DNA of 64,000 nt, taken from Anabaena sp. 4-3. GTDB lineage: Bacteria > Cyanobacteriota > Cyanobacteriia > Cyanobacteriales > Nostocaceae. Location: assembly GCF_001597745.1 (NCBI RefSeq), contig NZ_LUHJ01000042.1, positions 1 to 64,000 of the forward strand, written 5' to 3'. Below, in pieces: positions 35,206 through 43,744 of this stretch (the first letter of the stretch is position 1; each line of letters begins with the position of its first letter). The translations under genes were made by a program, and so were the position numbers. The notes under the pieces were generated by a model. That model made no database searches, was not told the DNA's origin, and saw only the letters and a list, made by a program, of their open reading frames with translations.

Positions 35206-36150
35206 ATGACTAAACAATTTTCTGGACAAAAGTCTGCTAGTTTGCAGGGTAACTGGCTCTATGCTTTGTGGAAATTTTCCCGCCCACATACAATTATTGG
35301 CACATCTCTGAGCGTATTTGGTTTATATTTAGTTGCTTTGGCGGTTGGTTCTCAAGATTTTGCTGTGACGCAACTCTTATCAGTGTTAGGTGCATGGGTT
35401 GCTTGTTTATGTGGCAATGTTTATATTGTGGGGCTGAATCAACTCGAAGATATTGATATTGACAAAATTAATAAACCTCATTTACCACTCGCATCAGGAG
35501 AATTTACCCGCAAACAAGGGCAATTGATTGTGATTATGACTGGCATTTTAGCTTTAGTCTTAGCATTGCTCAATGGCCCTTATTTGTTTGGCATGGTAGC
35601 GTTAAGTCTGGCTATTGGTACAGCTTATTCTTTACCTCCCATTCGCTTAAAGCGGTTTCCCTTTTGGGCAGCATTGTGTATTTTCTCAGTGCGGGGAACA
35701 ATTGTTAATTTGGGGTTGTATTTGCACTTTAGTTGGATATTGAAAAACGAGATAGTAATTCCTTGGGCGGTATGGGTTTTAACTATATTTATTTTGGTAT
35801 TTACCTTTGCGATCGCCATCTTTAAAGATATCCCCGATTTGGAAGGCGATCGCCAATACAATATTACGACTTTCACTATTCAACTAGGTACACAAGCCGT
35901 CTTTAATCTAGCTATGTGGGTACTCACGATTTGCTATTTAGGTATAGTGATAGTAGGGGTGTTGCGAGTAGAGTCAATTAACCCAGAATTTTTAATAATT
36001 TCTCATTTAGTAGTATTGTGTTGGCTGTGGGTGCGGAGTTTGGCGGTAGACTTACAAGATAAGCAGGCGATCGCTCAATTTTATCAATTCATCTGGAAGT
36101 TATTTTTCCTAGAATATTTACTGTTTCCCCTCGCCTGTCTTTTGGCATGA
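35206..36150 (+). CDS. hpt: Homogentisate phytyltransferase (UbiA family)
   Basis: A 314-residue UbiA-type membrane enzyme with about nine spans. Prenyl diphosphate-binding motifs are NQLEDIDIDKINKPHLP and KDIPDLEGDR. It joins homogentisate to phytyl diphosphate, the first committed step of tocopherol synthesis. It follows the methyltransferase gene, likely in one operon. The ATGACTAAA start sits next to a CCCATTCCCGATTCC repeat. Confidence 0.88.
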   Translation: MTKQFSGQKSASLQGNWLYALWKFSRPHTIIGTSLSVFGLYLVALAVGSQDFAVTQLLSVLGAWVACLCGNVYIVGLNQLEDIDIDKINKPHLPLASGEFTRKQGQLIVIMTGILALVLALLNGPYLFGMVALSLAIGTAYSLPPIRLKRFPFWAALCIFSVRGTIVNLGLYLHFSWILKNEIVIPWAVWVLTIFILVFTFAIAIFKDIPDLEGDRQYNITTFTIQLGTQAVFNLAMWVLTICYLGIVIVGVLRVESINPEFLIISHLVVLCWLWVRSLAVDLQDKQAIAQFYQFIWKLFFLEYLLFPLACLLA

Positions 36151-36207
36151 GCCTCGATAACCACAAAGGATAAATTTACCGAGTTTGCCATTAAATTACA
36201 GATAACT

Positions 36208-36681
36208 ATGCTTAACAACTTAGAATTCAATAACATGAACCTTGTGGCGATTATCTTAGTAGTTGTTAGTATTGCTTTCCTGATTTATTTTGCTGCAAAA
36301 ACCTTAATTACTGCTAATTTATTCCAACAAGGCGTTAACCTGTATCAACAAAAAGATTATCAAGGGGCAGAAGCAGCTTTTCAGAAAGTTATTGCTATCA
36401 ACTCTACTAATGATGTGGTGCGCTTATTTTTAGGTGATGTTTTAAAAGCTCAAGACAAAATCGCCCAAGCCACAGAATTATACCAAGAAGTAATTCAACG
36501 TAGTCCTAAAAATCCTGAAGCTTATCTTCGCCTAGCCAATATTTTGATGCAGCAAAATCAGCCAGAATCAGCAAAGGCTAATTTAATCAAATCTCAAGAA
36601 CTATTTCAAAAACAACGTCAACCTCTAAAAGCTGAAAGAATTAGGCAACTATTAGAAAAAATGAGCGTTAAATCCAGCTAG
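36208..36681 (+). CDS. Small membrane-anchored TPR protein
   Basis: A 157-residue protein with an N-terminal membrane span (about 11-30) and then three TPR-like helical repeats (about 38-150). ATG 36235 is an alternative start just before the span. The partner is unknown. It lies 57 bases after hpt on the same strand, so it could be co-transcribed. Confidence 0.75.
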   Translation: MLNNLEFNNMNLVAIILVVVSIAFLIYFAAKTLITANLFQQGVNLYQQKDYQGAEAAFQKVIAINSTNDVVRLFLGDVLKAQDKIAQATELYQEVIQRSPKNPEAYLRLANILMQQNQPESAKANLIKSQELFQKQRQPLKAERIRQLLEKMSVKSS

Positions 36682-36740
36682 ATACAATTAACTAAGGATA
36701 TAGATAACCGATTTCTTCCAGAAGTCGGGTACCTGGGTAT

Positions 36741-36783
36741 GACTAATGACTAATAACTAATGACTAATAACTAATGACTAACA
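36741..36783. repeat. ACTAATG-type tandem repeat reaching into the cobA-hemD start
   Basis: GACTAAT and AACTAAT heptamers run up to and include the ATGACTAA at 36774, so the repeat provides the start codon of the next gene. Confidence 0.9.
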
Positions 36784-38342
36784 CAGGCAAAGTCTACCTT
36801 GTAGGTGCAGGGTTGGGAGATGTGGCGTACCTGACAGTAAAAGCTGATAATCTGCTGGCAGTGGCTGAGGTTTTAGTCTACGATGCCCTAGTTGATGAGC
36901 AATTATTAAAATGTGTACCCCCGGATTGCTTAAAGTTAGATGTGGGGAAACGTGGCGGCAAACCCAGCACACCCCAAACAGAGATTAATCAATTACTGAT
37001 AAAGCACTGTCAAGACGGTAAACAAGTCGTCAGGCTCAAATCAGGTGATCCGTTTATATTTGGACGCTGTACTTCAGAAATCGAAGCTTTAAAAGCAAAT
37101 AACTGTGAATTTGAAGTTATACCGGGAATTTCCTCAGCTTTAGCTGCGCCTTTGCTAGCGGGTATTCCGTTAACAGATCCCGTTTTGAGTCGTTGCTTTG
37201 CAGTATTTACCGCCCATGAACCAGAAGCTTTAGACTGGGAAGCTTTATCAAGGTTAGAGACATTAGTCATCTTGATGGGTGGCAAAAACCTACCGGAAAT
37301 TGTACATCAGTTGCGGCGACACGGGCGATCGCTCTTAACACCCATAGCTATTATCCGTTGGGCAGGAACTCCACAGCAACAAATTTGGACGGGTCAACTC
37401 GGCAATATACTAGAAAAAACCGCCCTTGTATCCCTTTCACCAGCAGTTATTGTGATTGGGGAAGTTGTAGGGTTAAGTAATTACCTACAACCTGAGAAAA
37501 TAGCTTCCCAGAATCAAAATTCTCGCCACCAAGCTATGTCTACTCACCTACCTCTCGCTGGTAAAACCATTTTAGTCACCCGTTCCGTGGGACAATCGAA
37601 GCAATTTAGCGATCGCCTCACCGCCTGTGGTGCTAAAGTCATAGAAATGCCAGCCTTAGAAATCTCCCCCCCTTCTAGTTGGCAAGCATTAGATACAGCA
37701 ATCAATAACTTATCTGAATTTCACTGGTTAATTCTCACTTCCACCAACGGCGTAGATTATTTTTTTGATAGGCTAAACTGCCAAGGAAAAGACACCCGTG
37801 CATTAGCTGGGGTAAAAATTGCAGTTGTCGGTGAAAAAACCGCCCAAAGTTTGCAACAGCAAGGACTACAACCAGACTTTATTCCTCCTAACTTCGTCGC
37901 TGACTCTTTAGTAGCAACCTTTCCCGAAGCACTACCAGGGAAAAAGATTTTATTTCCCAGAGTCGAAAGCGGTGGTAGAGAAATCTTAGTCAAAGAACTC
38001 ACCGCCAAAGGTGCAGAAGTCATAGAAGTTGCCGCTTATCAATCCTGTTGTCCGAGTTATATCGCACCAGCAGCAGAATTCGCTTTAAAAAATGGTCAAG
38101 TAGACATAATTACCTTTGCTAGTTCTAAAACTGTGCAGTTTTTCTGTCAACTTGTCAGCCCTATCTTCAGTGGTAATATAGCCGATGCTTTAGCAGGAGT
38201 TTGTCTTGCTTCCATTGGCCCTCAAACCTCAAAAACTTGTCATGCTTTTTTAGGGCGTGTAGATATCGAAGCCGAAGAATATACTTTAGACGGCTTAAGT
38301 CAAGCAATTATCAAATGGGTAGAAAATTCTAGTGTTTCATAA
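36774..38342 (+). CDS. Fused uroporphyrinogen-III C-methyltransferase / uroporphyrinogen-III synthase
   Basis: A 522-residue two-domain protein. Residues 1-240 form CobA (KVYLVGAGLGD, VVRLKSGDPFIFGR, VIPGISSALA), which makes precorrin-2 for siroheme and cobalamin. Residues 265-515 form HemD (GKTILVTRSVGQ, ILTSTNGVDYFFDRL, VTFASSKTV-like ITFASSKTVQFF), which closes the tetrapyrrole ring. The fusion joins two consecutive steps at the branch of the heme, chlorophyll, siroheme and B12 pathways. The start lies in a repeat array without a Shine-Dalgarno site. Confidence 0.92.
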   Translation: MTNTGKVYLVGAGLGDVAYLTVKADNLLAVAEVLVYDALVDEQLLKCVPPDCLKLDVGKRGGKPSTPQTEINQLLIKHCQDGKQVVRLKSGDPFIFGRCTSEIEALKANNCEFEVIPGISSALAAPLLAGIPLTDPVLSRCFAVFTAHEPEALDWEALSRLETLVILMGGKNLPEIVHQLRRHGRSLLTPIAIIRWAGTPQQQIWTGQLGNILEKTALVSLSPAVIVIGEVVGLSNYLQPEKIASQNQNSRHQAMSTHLPLAGKTILVTRSVGQSKQFSDRLTACGAKVIEMPALEISPPSSWQALDTAINNLSEFHWLILTSTNGVDYFFDRLNCQGKDTRALAGVKIAVVGEKTAQSLQQQGLQPDFIPPNFVADSLVATFPEALPGKKILFPRVESGGREILVKELTAKGAEVIEVAAYQSCCPSYIAPAAEFALKNGQVDIITFASSKTVQFFCQLVSPIFSGNIADALAGVCLASIGPQTSKTCHAFLGRVDIEAEEYTLDGLSQAIIKWVENSSVS

Positions 38343-38343
38343 A

Positions 38344-38480
38344 TAGTCATTAGTCATTAGTCATTAGTCATTAGTCATTAGTTATTAGTTTTTCTCCTCC
38401 ACTCCCTCATCTCCCCCCAGTACCCAGTCCCCAGTACCCAGTCCCCAGTACCCAGTCCCCAGTACCCAGTCAAGAGTCCC
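38344..38480. repeat. Two short tandem repeat arrays after cobA-hemD
   Basis: A TAGTCAT heptamer run (38344-38389) is followed by a 14-base CAGTACCCAGTCCC run (38416-38477). They lie between cobA-hemD and a small gene. Confidence 0.9.
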
Positions 38481-38599
38481 TTAACTCAAATGCAAACAAC
38501 CGTTAAACTTCATTGCAAATTAAGAAGAACAGCCAAACAACATGATAAGTTTTTATGATGTGAAGCAATAGCGTTAGAGATAGAGACAAGGAGAACACA

Positions 38600-38806
38600 G
38601 TGGCAATGGAATCAAATTTATCCAAGGGCGCGATTTTAGCAAAAGAAGACATCAGTGAATACGTTGCTCACCTACAACTTCACATGACTCTGCAAGCTCG
38701 CAATCTAGTGCCAACTCTCCAGCCACAGCAAAAAGATAGTAGAGAAGAATTGTTACATCAAACACAAGCCACCTTTGAAAAGCTGGTTTCTCGTCAAGGT
38801 CTTTAA
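38600..38806 (+). CDS. Small hypothetical protein
   Basis: GTG start at 38600 supported by AAGGAG six bases upstream; an in-frame ATG follows at 38606. The 68-residue soluble product begins MAMESNLSKGAILAKEDIS and is mostly helical. A strong terminator follows at 38845. I do not recognise a family, but start signal and terminator make it a likely real single-gene unit. Confidence 0.65.
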   Translation: MAMESNLSKGAILAKEDISEYVAHLQLHMTLQARNLVPTLQPQQKDSREELLHQTQATFEKLVSRQGL

Positions 38807-38844
38807 ATAAGAAAAAATATAATTAACAAAAAAACAAATAAAAT

Positions 38845-38902
38845 AAAAGCAGACTATGTTGGGTGAATACCAAAAGTGTACTCAACCAGTCTGCTTTTTC
38901 TA
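38845..38902 (+). terminator. Strong terminator
   Basis: AAAAGCAGACT (38845-38855) pairs perfectly with AGTCTGCTTTT (38888-38898). An inner stem (GTTGGGTGA with ACTCAACC) extends it, and a T-run follows. It ends the transcript of the small gene at 38600. Confidence 0.85.
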
Positions 38903-39011
38903 GTTTGTCAAGATTAAGACACGAAAATCACCCTTTTGGAGCAATATTAACGAACAGAAAGCCGTTAAGATGATGGCAGCAGTTCCTCTGACCCAGTTTA
39001 GTTAAGGCTAA

Positions 39012-40268
39012 ATGGCAGCCCAAATCAAAATGAATTCCTTACTTCCCCAAAACCTCAGCGTTGTCATCCGGCCCGCTCAATACCGGGATCTGGACGGAAT
39101 TGAACGCATCTCTCAAGATTCCTTCGCCGCCTTGACTCCCAAAGGAGCTAACTTTGTCAATCAGCAAATGCAGTGGTTACGACGCTGGTACGGGTTACTC
39201 AAATTTTTGAGTTGGTTTCCCAACCCCCTACAATATAGTTTCTTCGCCTATGTAGCTGAACAAGGACGGATGCTCTTAGGCATGATTCAAGTTTCACCCT
39301 TCAACCGCACACGCACCACTTGGCGGATTGATCGGGTAATGCTGGATCGGAGTGCGGATAAGCAAGGAATTGGCTCGCAACTCTTACGCCATTGCTTCGA
39401 GTCGATTTTAGAAGCACGGACTTGGTTATTGGAAGTTAACGTCAATGATTTAGAGGCGTTAGCGTTATATCGTCACAACGGATTCCAGCGTCTAGCAGAA
39501 ATGACATACTGGGAAATTGAGCCGGAACTGTTACAAGAACTAGCACAAGCCGAACCAGATTTGCCCAATCTCCTACCAGTCAGCAATGCTGATGCTCAGT
39601 TACTCTATCAATTAGATACAGCATCAATGCCGCCTTTGGTGCGCCAAGTGTTTGATCGCAACAACCGCGACTTTAAAACCAGTTTGTTTGGAGCATTAAC
39701 TGATGCTGTGAAACAATGGGTAACGAAAACTGAAGTCGTGAGTGGCTACGTGTTTGAACCCCAACGCAAAGCCGCTATTGGTTATTTTCAAGTACAACTT
39801 GATCGTAAAGGTGAATCTCCCCATGTCGCTAGCCTGACAGTTCACCCGGCTTATACTTGGCTATATCCAGAGTTACTAGCCCAACTAGCTCGCATCGCCC
39901 AAGATTTCCCCCAACAAGGCTTAAAATTGGCTTCTTCCGACTATCAGCCAGAACGAGAAGAGTATTTAGAACGGATAGGGGCAAAACGCATAGAACATAC
40001 CTTGATTATGTCCCGTTCTGTATGGCATAAACTGCGGGAATCTAAATTAGTCTCCTTAGAAGGTATTCAATGGACTGACGTACTCCAAGGTTTACAGCCA
40101 GCCCGTAAACCCATACCCGGTGGGATGTCCTGGGTACAAACCAGTCAACAGCAACCCTCGGAAATCCCAATACAAAGCCCATCAGAATCATCGAGATTTA
40201 AGTGTCAAAACTGTCACATAGAACCATCCAACCCGTCGGATGCAACTGATACACAGCAGAAAAATTAG
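39012..40268 (+). CDS. GNAT-family N-acetyltransferase
   Basis: A 418-residue protein. The N-terminal GNAT domain (about 15-170) shows IDRVMLDRSADKQGIGSQLL, which holds the acetyl-CoA loop, and ALALYRHNGF. A second, more divergent GNAT-like half (about 200-340) follows, then a Pro/Ser-rich tail. The substrate is unknown. Confidence 0.83.
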   Translation: MAAQIKMNSLLPQNLSVVIRPAQYRDLDGIERISQDSFAALTPKGANFVNQQMQWLRRWYGLLKFLSWFPNPLQYSFFAYVAEQGRMLLGMIQVSPFNRTRTTWRIDRVMLDRSADKQGIGSQLLRHCFESILEARTWLLEVNVNDLEALALYRHNGFQRLAEMTYWEIEPELLQELAQAEPDLPNLLPVSNADAQLLYQLDTASMPPLVRQVFDRNNRDFKTSLFGALTDAVKQWVTKTEVVSGYVFEPQRKAAIGYFQVQLDRKGESPHVASLTVHPAYTWLYPELLAQLARIAQDFPQQGLKLASSDYQPEREEYLERIGAKRIEHTLIMSRSVWHKLRESKLVSLEGIQWTDVLQGLQPARKPIPGGMSWVQTSQQQPSEIPIQSPSESSRFKCQNCHIEPSNPSDATDTQQKN

Positions 40269-40299
40269 GCACTGGGGACTGGGGAGCAGGAGGAGAACT

Positions 40300-40345
40300 A
40301 CTAATAACTAATGACTAATGACTAATGACTAATAACTAATGACCA
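40300..40345. repeat. ACTAATG-type repeat providing the ruvX start
   Basis: Six or seven ACTAATG/ACTAATA units end in ATGACC, the start codon of ruvX at 40339. Confidence 0.9.
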
Positions 40346-40797
40346 AGTATATTTCAGCGTTGGGATTGGATGTAGGGCGGAAGCGGATTGGTGTTGCTGG
40401 ATGCGATCGCACAGGCTTGATTGCCACGGGAATCACTACGATTGAGCGTACATCTTTTGACCAAGATGTGATGCAAATACGCAACTTAGTTATTGAACGT
40501 GAAGTACAAGTCCTTATTGTCGGTTTACCCTATTCAATGGATGGTAGTTTAGGGTTTCAGGCGCGCCAAGTCCAGAAATTCGCCACCAGACTGGCTAAAG
40601 CCCTGCAACTTCCTGTAGAGTATGTTGACGAGCGACTGACTTCTTTTCAAGCAGAGCAATTAATTATTGGCGAAAATCGCTCACCTTCACGTAACAAAGG
40701 ATTAATTGACCGCAAAGCAGCAGCTTTGATTTTACAGCAGTGGCTCGATACTAGACGAGCTAACCCTCAGAGTTCAGTGGCAGCTGTAGAGTATTGA
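40339..40797 (+). CDS. ruvX: Holliday junction resolvase-like RuvX/YqgF
   Basis: A 152-residue RNase H-fold protein with ALGLDVGRKRIGVA, VGLPYSMDGS, YVDERLTSFQAE and IDRKAAALILQQWL. In other bacteria YqgF matures 16S rRNA; some members resolve junctions. The start codon is in a repeat array. Confidence 0.92.
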   Translation: MTKYISALGLDVGRKRIGVAGCDRTGLIATGITTIERTSFDQDVMQIRNLVIEREVQVLIVGLPYSMDGSLGFQARQVQKFATRLAKALQLPVEYVDERLTSFQAEQLIIGENRSPSRNKGLIDRKAAALILQQWLDTRRANPQSSVAAVEY

Positions 40798-40938
40798 TAC
40801 CTTTGAACATGATATCCTGAAAGCTGTTGCATAGCAGTTGACTTTAAGTCTGAAGCTATTTGCTGGACATCAAGATGTCATTCAACAGTAAAGCAATTTG
40901 TCCAACTGCTGCTACTCATAAAGTCTCACACCTTAGCC

Positions 40939-41511
40939 ATGTTTTCCTCGCCATTTTCTGAAGATAACGATCAAGCTCCCACAACTTCCATCACTTTGAC
41001 TGATGAGCAAGGGCGAACCCTAGAATGTTATATCGAACATTCCCTGTCAGTAGATGAAGAAGAATATGTTTTGTTGCTGCCTGTTGACTCACCCATAGAA
41101 ATTTTTGCCTGGGAAGGTGACGAAGAGGAAGAACAAGCAACTTTAGTAGAAGATGATGCAATCATCGATGAAATTTTTAGCACCGCTCAAGCTGTCTTAG
41201 CAGAACAAAACTTGGTACTGAAAAATACAGCCTATGCGCTAACGGTTGCAGGTGAATTACCACCGGTAGAAGAATCAGAACTATTTACCCTAGAAATTGA
41301 AGACGACGAAGCTGATTTAGAACCAGAGCAATTACAGTTACTCACTACTTTCTATCATCACGAACAAGAGTACGCAATTTATACACCTCTTGATCCACTG
41401 CTGTTTTTTGCCAGAATGTCAAAAACAGGTGAACCTGTGTTGTTATCACCAGAAGAATTTCGCCAAGTGCAGCCTTTCCTAGAAGAACAACTTTTTAATG
41501 AAGTTGAGTAG
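40939..41511 (+). CDS. DUF3727 protein
   Basis: A 190-residue very acidic protein with SITLTDEQGRTLECYIEHSL at the start, matching the DUF1292-like first half, and YHHEQEYAIYTPLDPLLFFAR in the second half. DUF3727 is found in cyanobacteria and plastids. The role is unknown. It lies between ruvX and the HAD phosphatase gene on the same strand. Confidence 0.82.
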   Translation: MFSSPFSEDNDQAPTTSITLTDEQGRTLECYIEHSLSVDEEEYVLLLPVDSPIEIFAWEGDEEEEQATLVEDDAIIDEIFSTAQAVLAEQNLVLKNTAYALTVAGELPPVEESELFTLEIEDDEADLEPEQLQLLTTFYHHEQEYAIYTPLDPLLFFARMSKTGEPVLLSPEEFRQVQPFLEEQLFNEVE

Positions 41512-41520
41512 AATGAAAAA

Positions 41521-41570
41521 TTTATAATTAAAATTTAAAATGCTACATTTTAAAATTTTTAATTAAGGTT
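41521..41570 (+). terminator. AT-rich hairpin after the DUF3727 gene
   Basis: ATTAAAATTTAAAATG and CATTTTAAAATTTTTAAT pair imperfectly around a short loop. This begins about 15 bases after the stop at 41511. It is weak by GC content but well placed. Confidence 0.4.
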
Positions 41571-41686
41571 TTTCATTTATATCTGCACAGCCCCAAAAAT
41601 TCTAGGCAAAAGGGCAAATATTTGTGAGGACTAATGCTTGCACCTGTGTGCAATTAAGTTACTCTTGAAATCGAGATAAAATTGGC

Positions 41687-41728
41687 CAAAATGTCAAAAT
41701 CTTCCAGAAAATAGGTTTTGACATTTTG
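41687..41728. promoter_or_regulatory. 13-base perfect inverted repeat before the YqeG-like gene
   Basis: CAAAATGTCAAAA (41687-41699) and TTTTGACATTTTG (41716-41728) are perfect reverse complements, ending 32 bases before the ATG at 41761. It may be an operator for a dimeric regulator or a leader hairpin. Confidence 0.45.
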
Positions 41729-41760
41729 AAGTTTGTATTTTTTCCCTACAGCAGTTAACG

Positions 41761-42300
41761 ATGACTTGGAACAAGTTTTTACAGCCTGATTTGGTTTTGG
41801 CGGGTTCTGTTTTGAACCTGACACCAGAAATTATTCAACATTATCAACTTAAGGGGCTGGTGTTGGATGTCGATGAAACCTTAGTACCCTTGAGAGTAGG
41901 AGCAGCTTCCCCAGAACTCAAGGATTGGGTGGAGCAAATGCGAACCCACACCGCGCTGTGGTTGGTGAGTAATAACTTAAGCGAAGCCCGAATTGGTGGC
42001 ATTGCTCGTTCTCTGAATCTGCCATATTACCTGGGTGCCGCCAAGCCTTCCCGCCGCAAAATTCGCGCTGCACTCCAAGCGATGAATTTACCAGTACATC
42101 AGGTAGGAATGGTAGGCGATCGCTTATTTACTGATGTCTTAGCCGGAAATCGTTTAGGGATGTTTACCATTCTTGTAGAACCCATTGTCCATCCTGATGC
42201 GGCTTTGCGCTCCCATCCCGTTCGTAACTTTGAAGTTTGGTTTTCCGAAATCTTAGGAGCTTCCATCATTTCCCAGTCTACAAAAATTCACAAAGATTGA
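41761..42300 (+). CDS. YqeG-family HAD phosphatase (IIIA subfamily)
   Basis: A 179-residue HAD enzyme. Motif I is LVLDVDETLVP, motif II is in LWLVSNN, the lysine is in GAAKPSRR, and motif IV is GMVGDRLFTDVLAG. The family includes yeast Gep4, a phosphatidylglycerophosphate phosphatase, so a role in phosphatidylglycerol synthesis is reasonable but unproven here. Confidence 0.85.
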   Translation: MTWNKFLQPDLVLAGSVLNLTPEIIQHYQLKGLVLDVDETLVPLRVGAASPELKDWVEQMRTHTALWLVSNNLSEARIGGIARSLNLPYYLGAAKPSRRKIRAALQAMNLPVHQVGMVGDRLFTDVLAGNRLGMFTILVEPIVHPDAALRSHPVRNFEVWFSEILGASIISQSTKIHKD

Positions 42301-42443
42301 CGAAAACTTAAAAAATCGAAATCTAAAGAAATAATTAAAAAAAACAGTGAACATTCAAACATCGGAGAATATAAGTATTAATAAAATGGAGTCAGCTAAA
42401 AAAAAGACTCTAGCTCATAGTAAATAAATATAAAGCAGCCAAG

Positions 42444-42478
42444 CGTCAGCCCTGAATCTATGTAAGGGTTGACGTTTT
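42444..42478 (+). terminator. Terminator after the YqeG-like gene
   Basis: CGTCAGCCCT (42444-42453) pairs with AGGGTTGACG (42465-42474) with one G-T wobble; TTTT follows. Confidence 0.65.
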
Positions 42479-42485
42479 GCGCTAT

Positions 42486-42513
42486 GTAGAGACGTTGCAT
42501 GCAACGTCTCTAC
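42486..42513. repeat. 28-base perfect palindrome
   Basis: GTAGAGACGTTGCA and its exact reverse complement are joined without a loop. A related sequence occurs near 56795. This belongs to a class of dispersed GTAGAGACG repeats that I know from other Nostoc DNA. Confidence 0.9.
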
Positions 42514-42572
42514 TACATTTGTAAATTTATTTTTGAATGCAAGAATTTTGAATTCCCCGAAGGGGCTGACTA

Positions 42573-43682
42573 ATGACTAAAACAATTGTTGTCAAAATCG
42601 GTACATCTAGCCTAACTCAACCTGAAAATGGACAACTAGCACTGTCAACGATCGCCACCTTAGCAGAAACCCTGACATATTTAAGACAGCAGGGAAATCG
42701 TGTCATTTTAGTCTCCTCTGGGGCGGTGGGAGTGGGTTGTGCGCGGTTGGGTTTAACCGAACGTCCGAAAGCGATCGCACTTAAACAAGCAGTAGCCGCA
42801 GTTGGTCAAGGGCGATTAATGCGGGTGTATGATGATTTATTCACCACCTTACAACAACCCATAGCCCAAGTTTTGCTCACACGCAGCGATTTAGTCCAAC
42901 GTAGCCGCTACCTGAATGTTTACAATACATTTGGTGAACTGCTGGGATTAGGAGTAATTCCTGTAGTCAATGAAAACGATACTGTAGCCGTTGATGAACT
43001 GAAATTCGGCGACAATGATACACTTTCGGCATTAGTTGCTAGCCTTGTAGAAGCAGACTGGTTATTTTTACTGACCGACGTAGATAAATTGTACTCAGCC
43101 GATCCCCGTGCAGTCCCGGATGCTCAACCCATTTCTTTAGTGACTAACATGAAAGAACTGGCAGACTTACAGGTACAAACAGGCTCTCAAGGTTCGCAAT
43201 GGGGTACTGGGGGGATGGTAACAAAAATCTCGGCGGCCAGAATTGCGATCGCTGCCGGAGTGCGTACCGTGATTACTCAAGGGCGATTTCCTCAAAATAT
43301 CAGCAAAATTTTACAAGGGGAAGCGATAGGTACTCATTTTCTCCCCCAACCAGAACCAACCTCAGCCCGTAAACGTTGGATAGCCTACGGACTTGTGCCG
43401 GCTGGGAAGTTATATTTAGATGTGGGTGCGATCGCTGCTATCGTGGAAGCTGGTAAATCTTTATTAGCGGCTGGGATTAAAACTGTTGAGGGTGAATTTG
43501 ATACACAGGATGCTGTGCAGTTGTGCGACACTCACGGTAAGGAAATTGCTAGGGGGCTTGTTAATTACAGCAGCAATGAATTACAACAAATTCGCGGGTG
43601 TCATTCTAGAGAGATTCCGGCAATTTTGGGTTATGCTGGCGCGGAAACTGTGATTCATCGGGATAATTTGGTTTTGATGTGA
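42573..43682 (+). CDS. proB: Glutamate 5-kinase
   Basis: Phosphorylates glutamate in the first step of proline synthesis. The 369-residue protein has the amino acid kinase domain ([65 protein letters not shown]) and a C-terminal PUA domain (about 280-365). The ATGACTAAA start has no Shine-Dalgarno site and follows a GGCTGACTA sequence. Confidence 0.95.
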   Translation: MTKTIVVKIGTSSLTQPENGQLALSTIATLAETLTYLRQQGNRVILVSSGAVGVGCARLGLTERPKAIALKQAVAAVGQGRLMRVYDDLFTTLQQPIAQVLLTRSDLVQRSRYLNVYNTFGELLGLGVIPVVNENDTVAVDELKFGDNDTLSALVASLVEADWLFLLTDVDKLYSADPRAVPDAQPISLVTNMKELADLQVQTGSQGSQWGTGGMVTKISAARIAIAAGVRTVITQGRFPQNISKILQGEAIGTHFLPQPEPTSARKRWIAYGLVPAGKLYLDVGAIAAIVEAGKSLLAAGIKTVEGEFDTQDAVQLCDTHGKEIARGLVNYSSNELQQIRGCHSREIPAILGYAGAETVIHRDNLVLM

Positions 43683-43691
43683 GAGGGAAAA

Positions 43692-43720
43692 AAACGCAGA
43701 GGGGCGCGGAGGAAACGCGG
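43692..43720. repeat. Dispersed GC-rich repeat, copy 2
   Basis: Exact reverse complement of 23578-23606. It fills the spacer between proB and the MidA-like gene. Confidence 0.95.
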
Positions 43721-43744
43721 AGGTACGCAGAGTTTAATTTGAGT

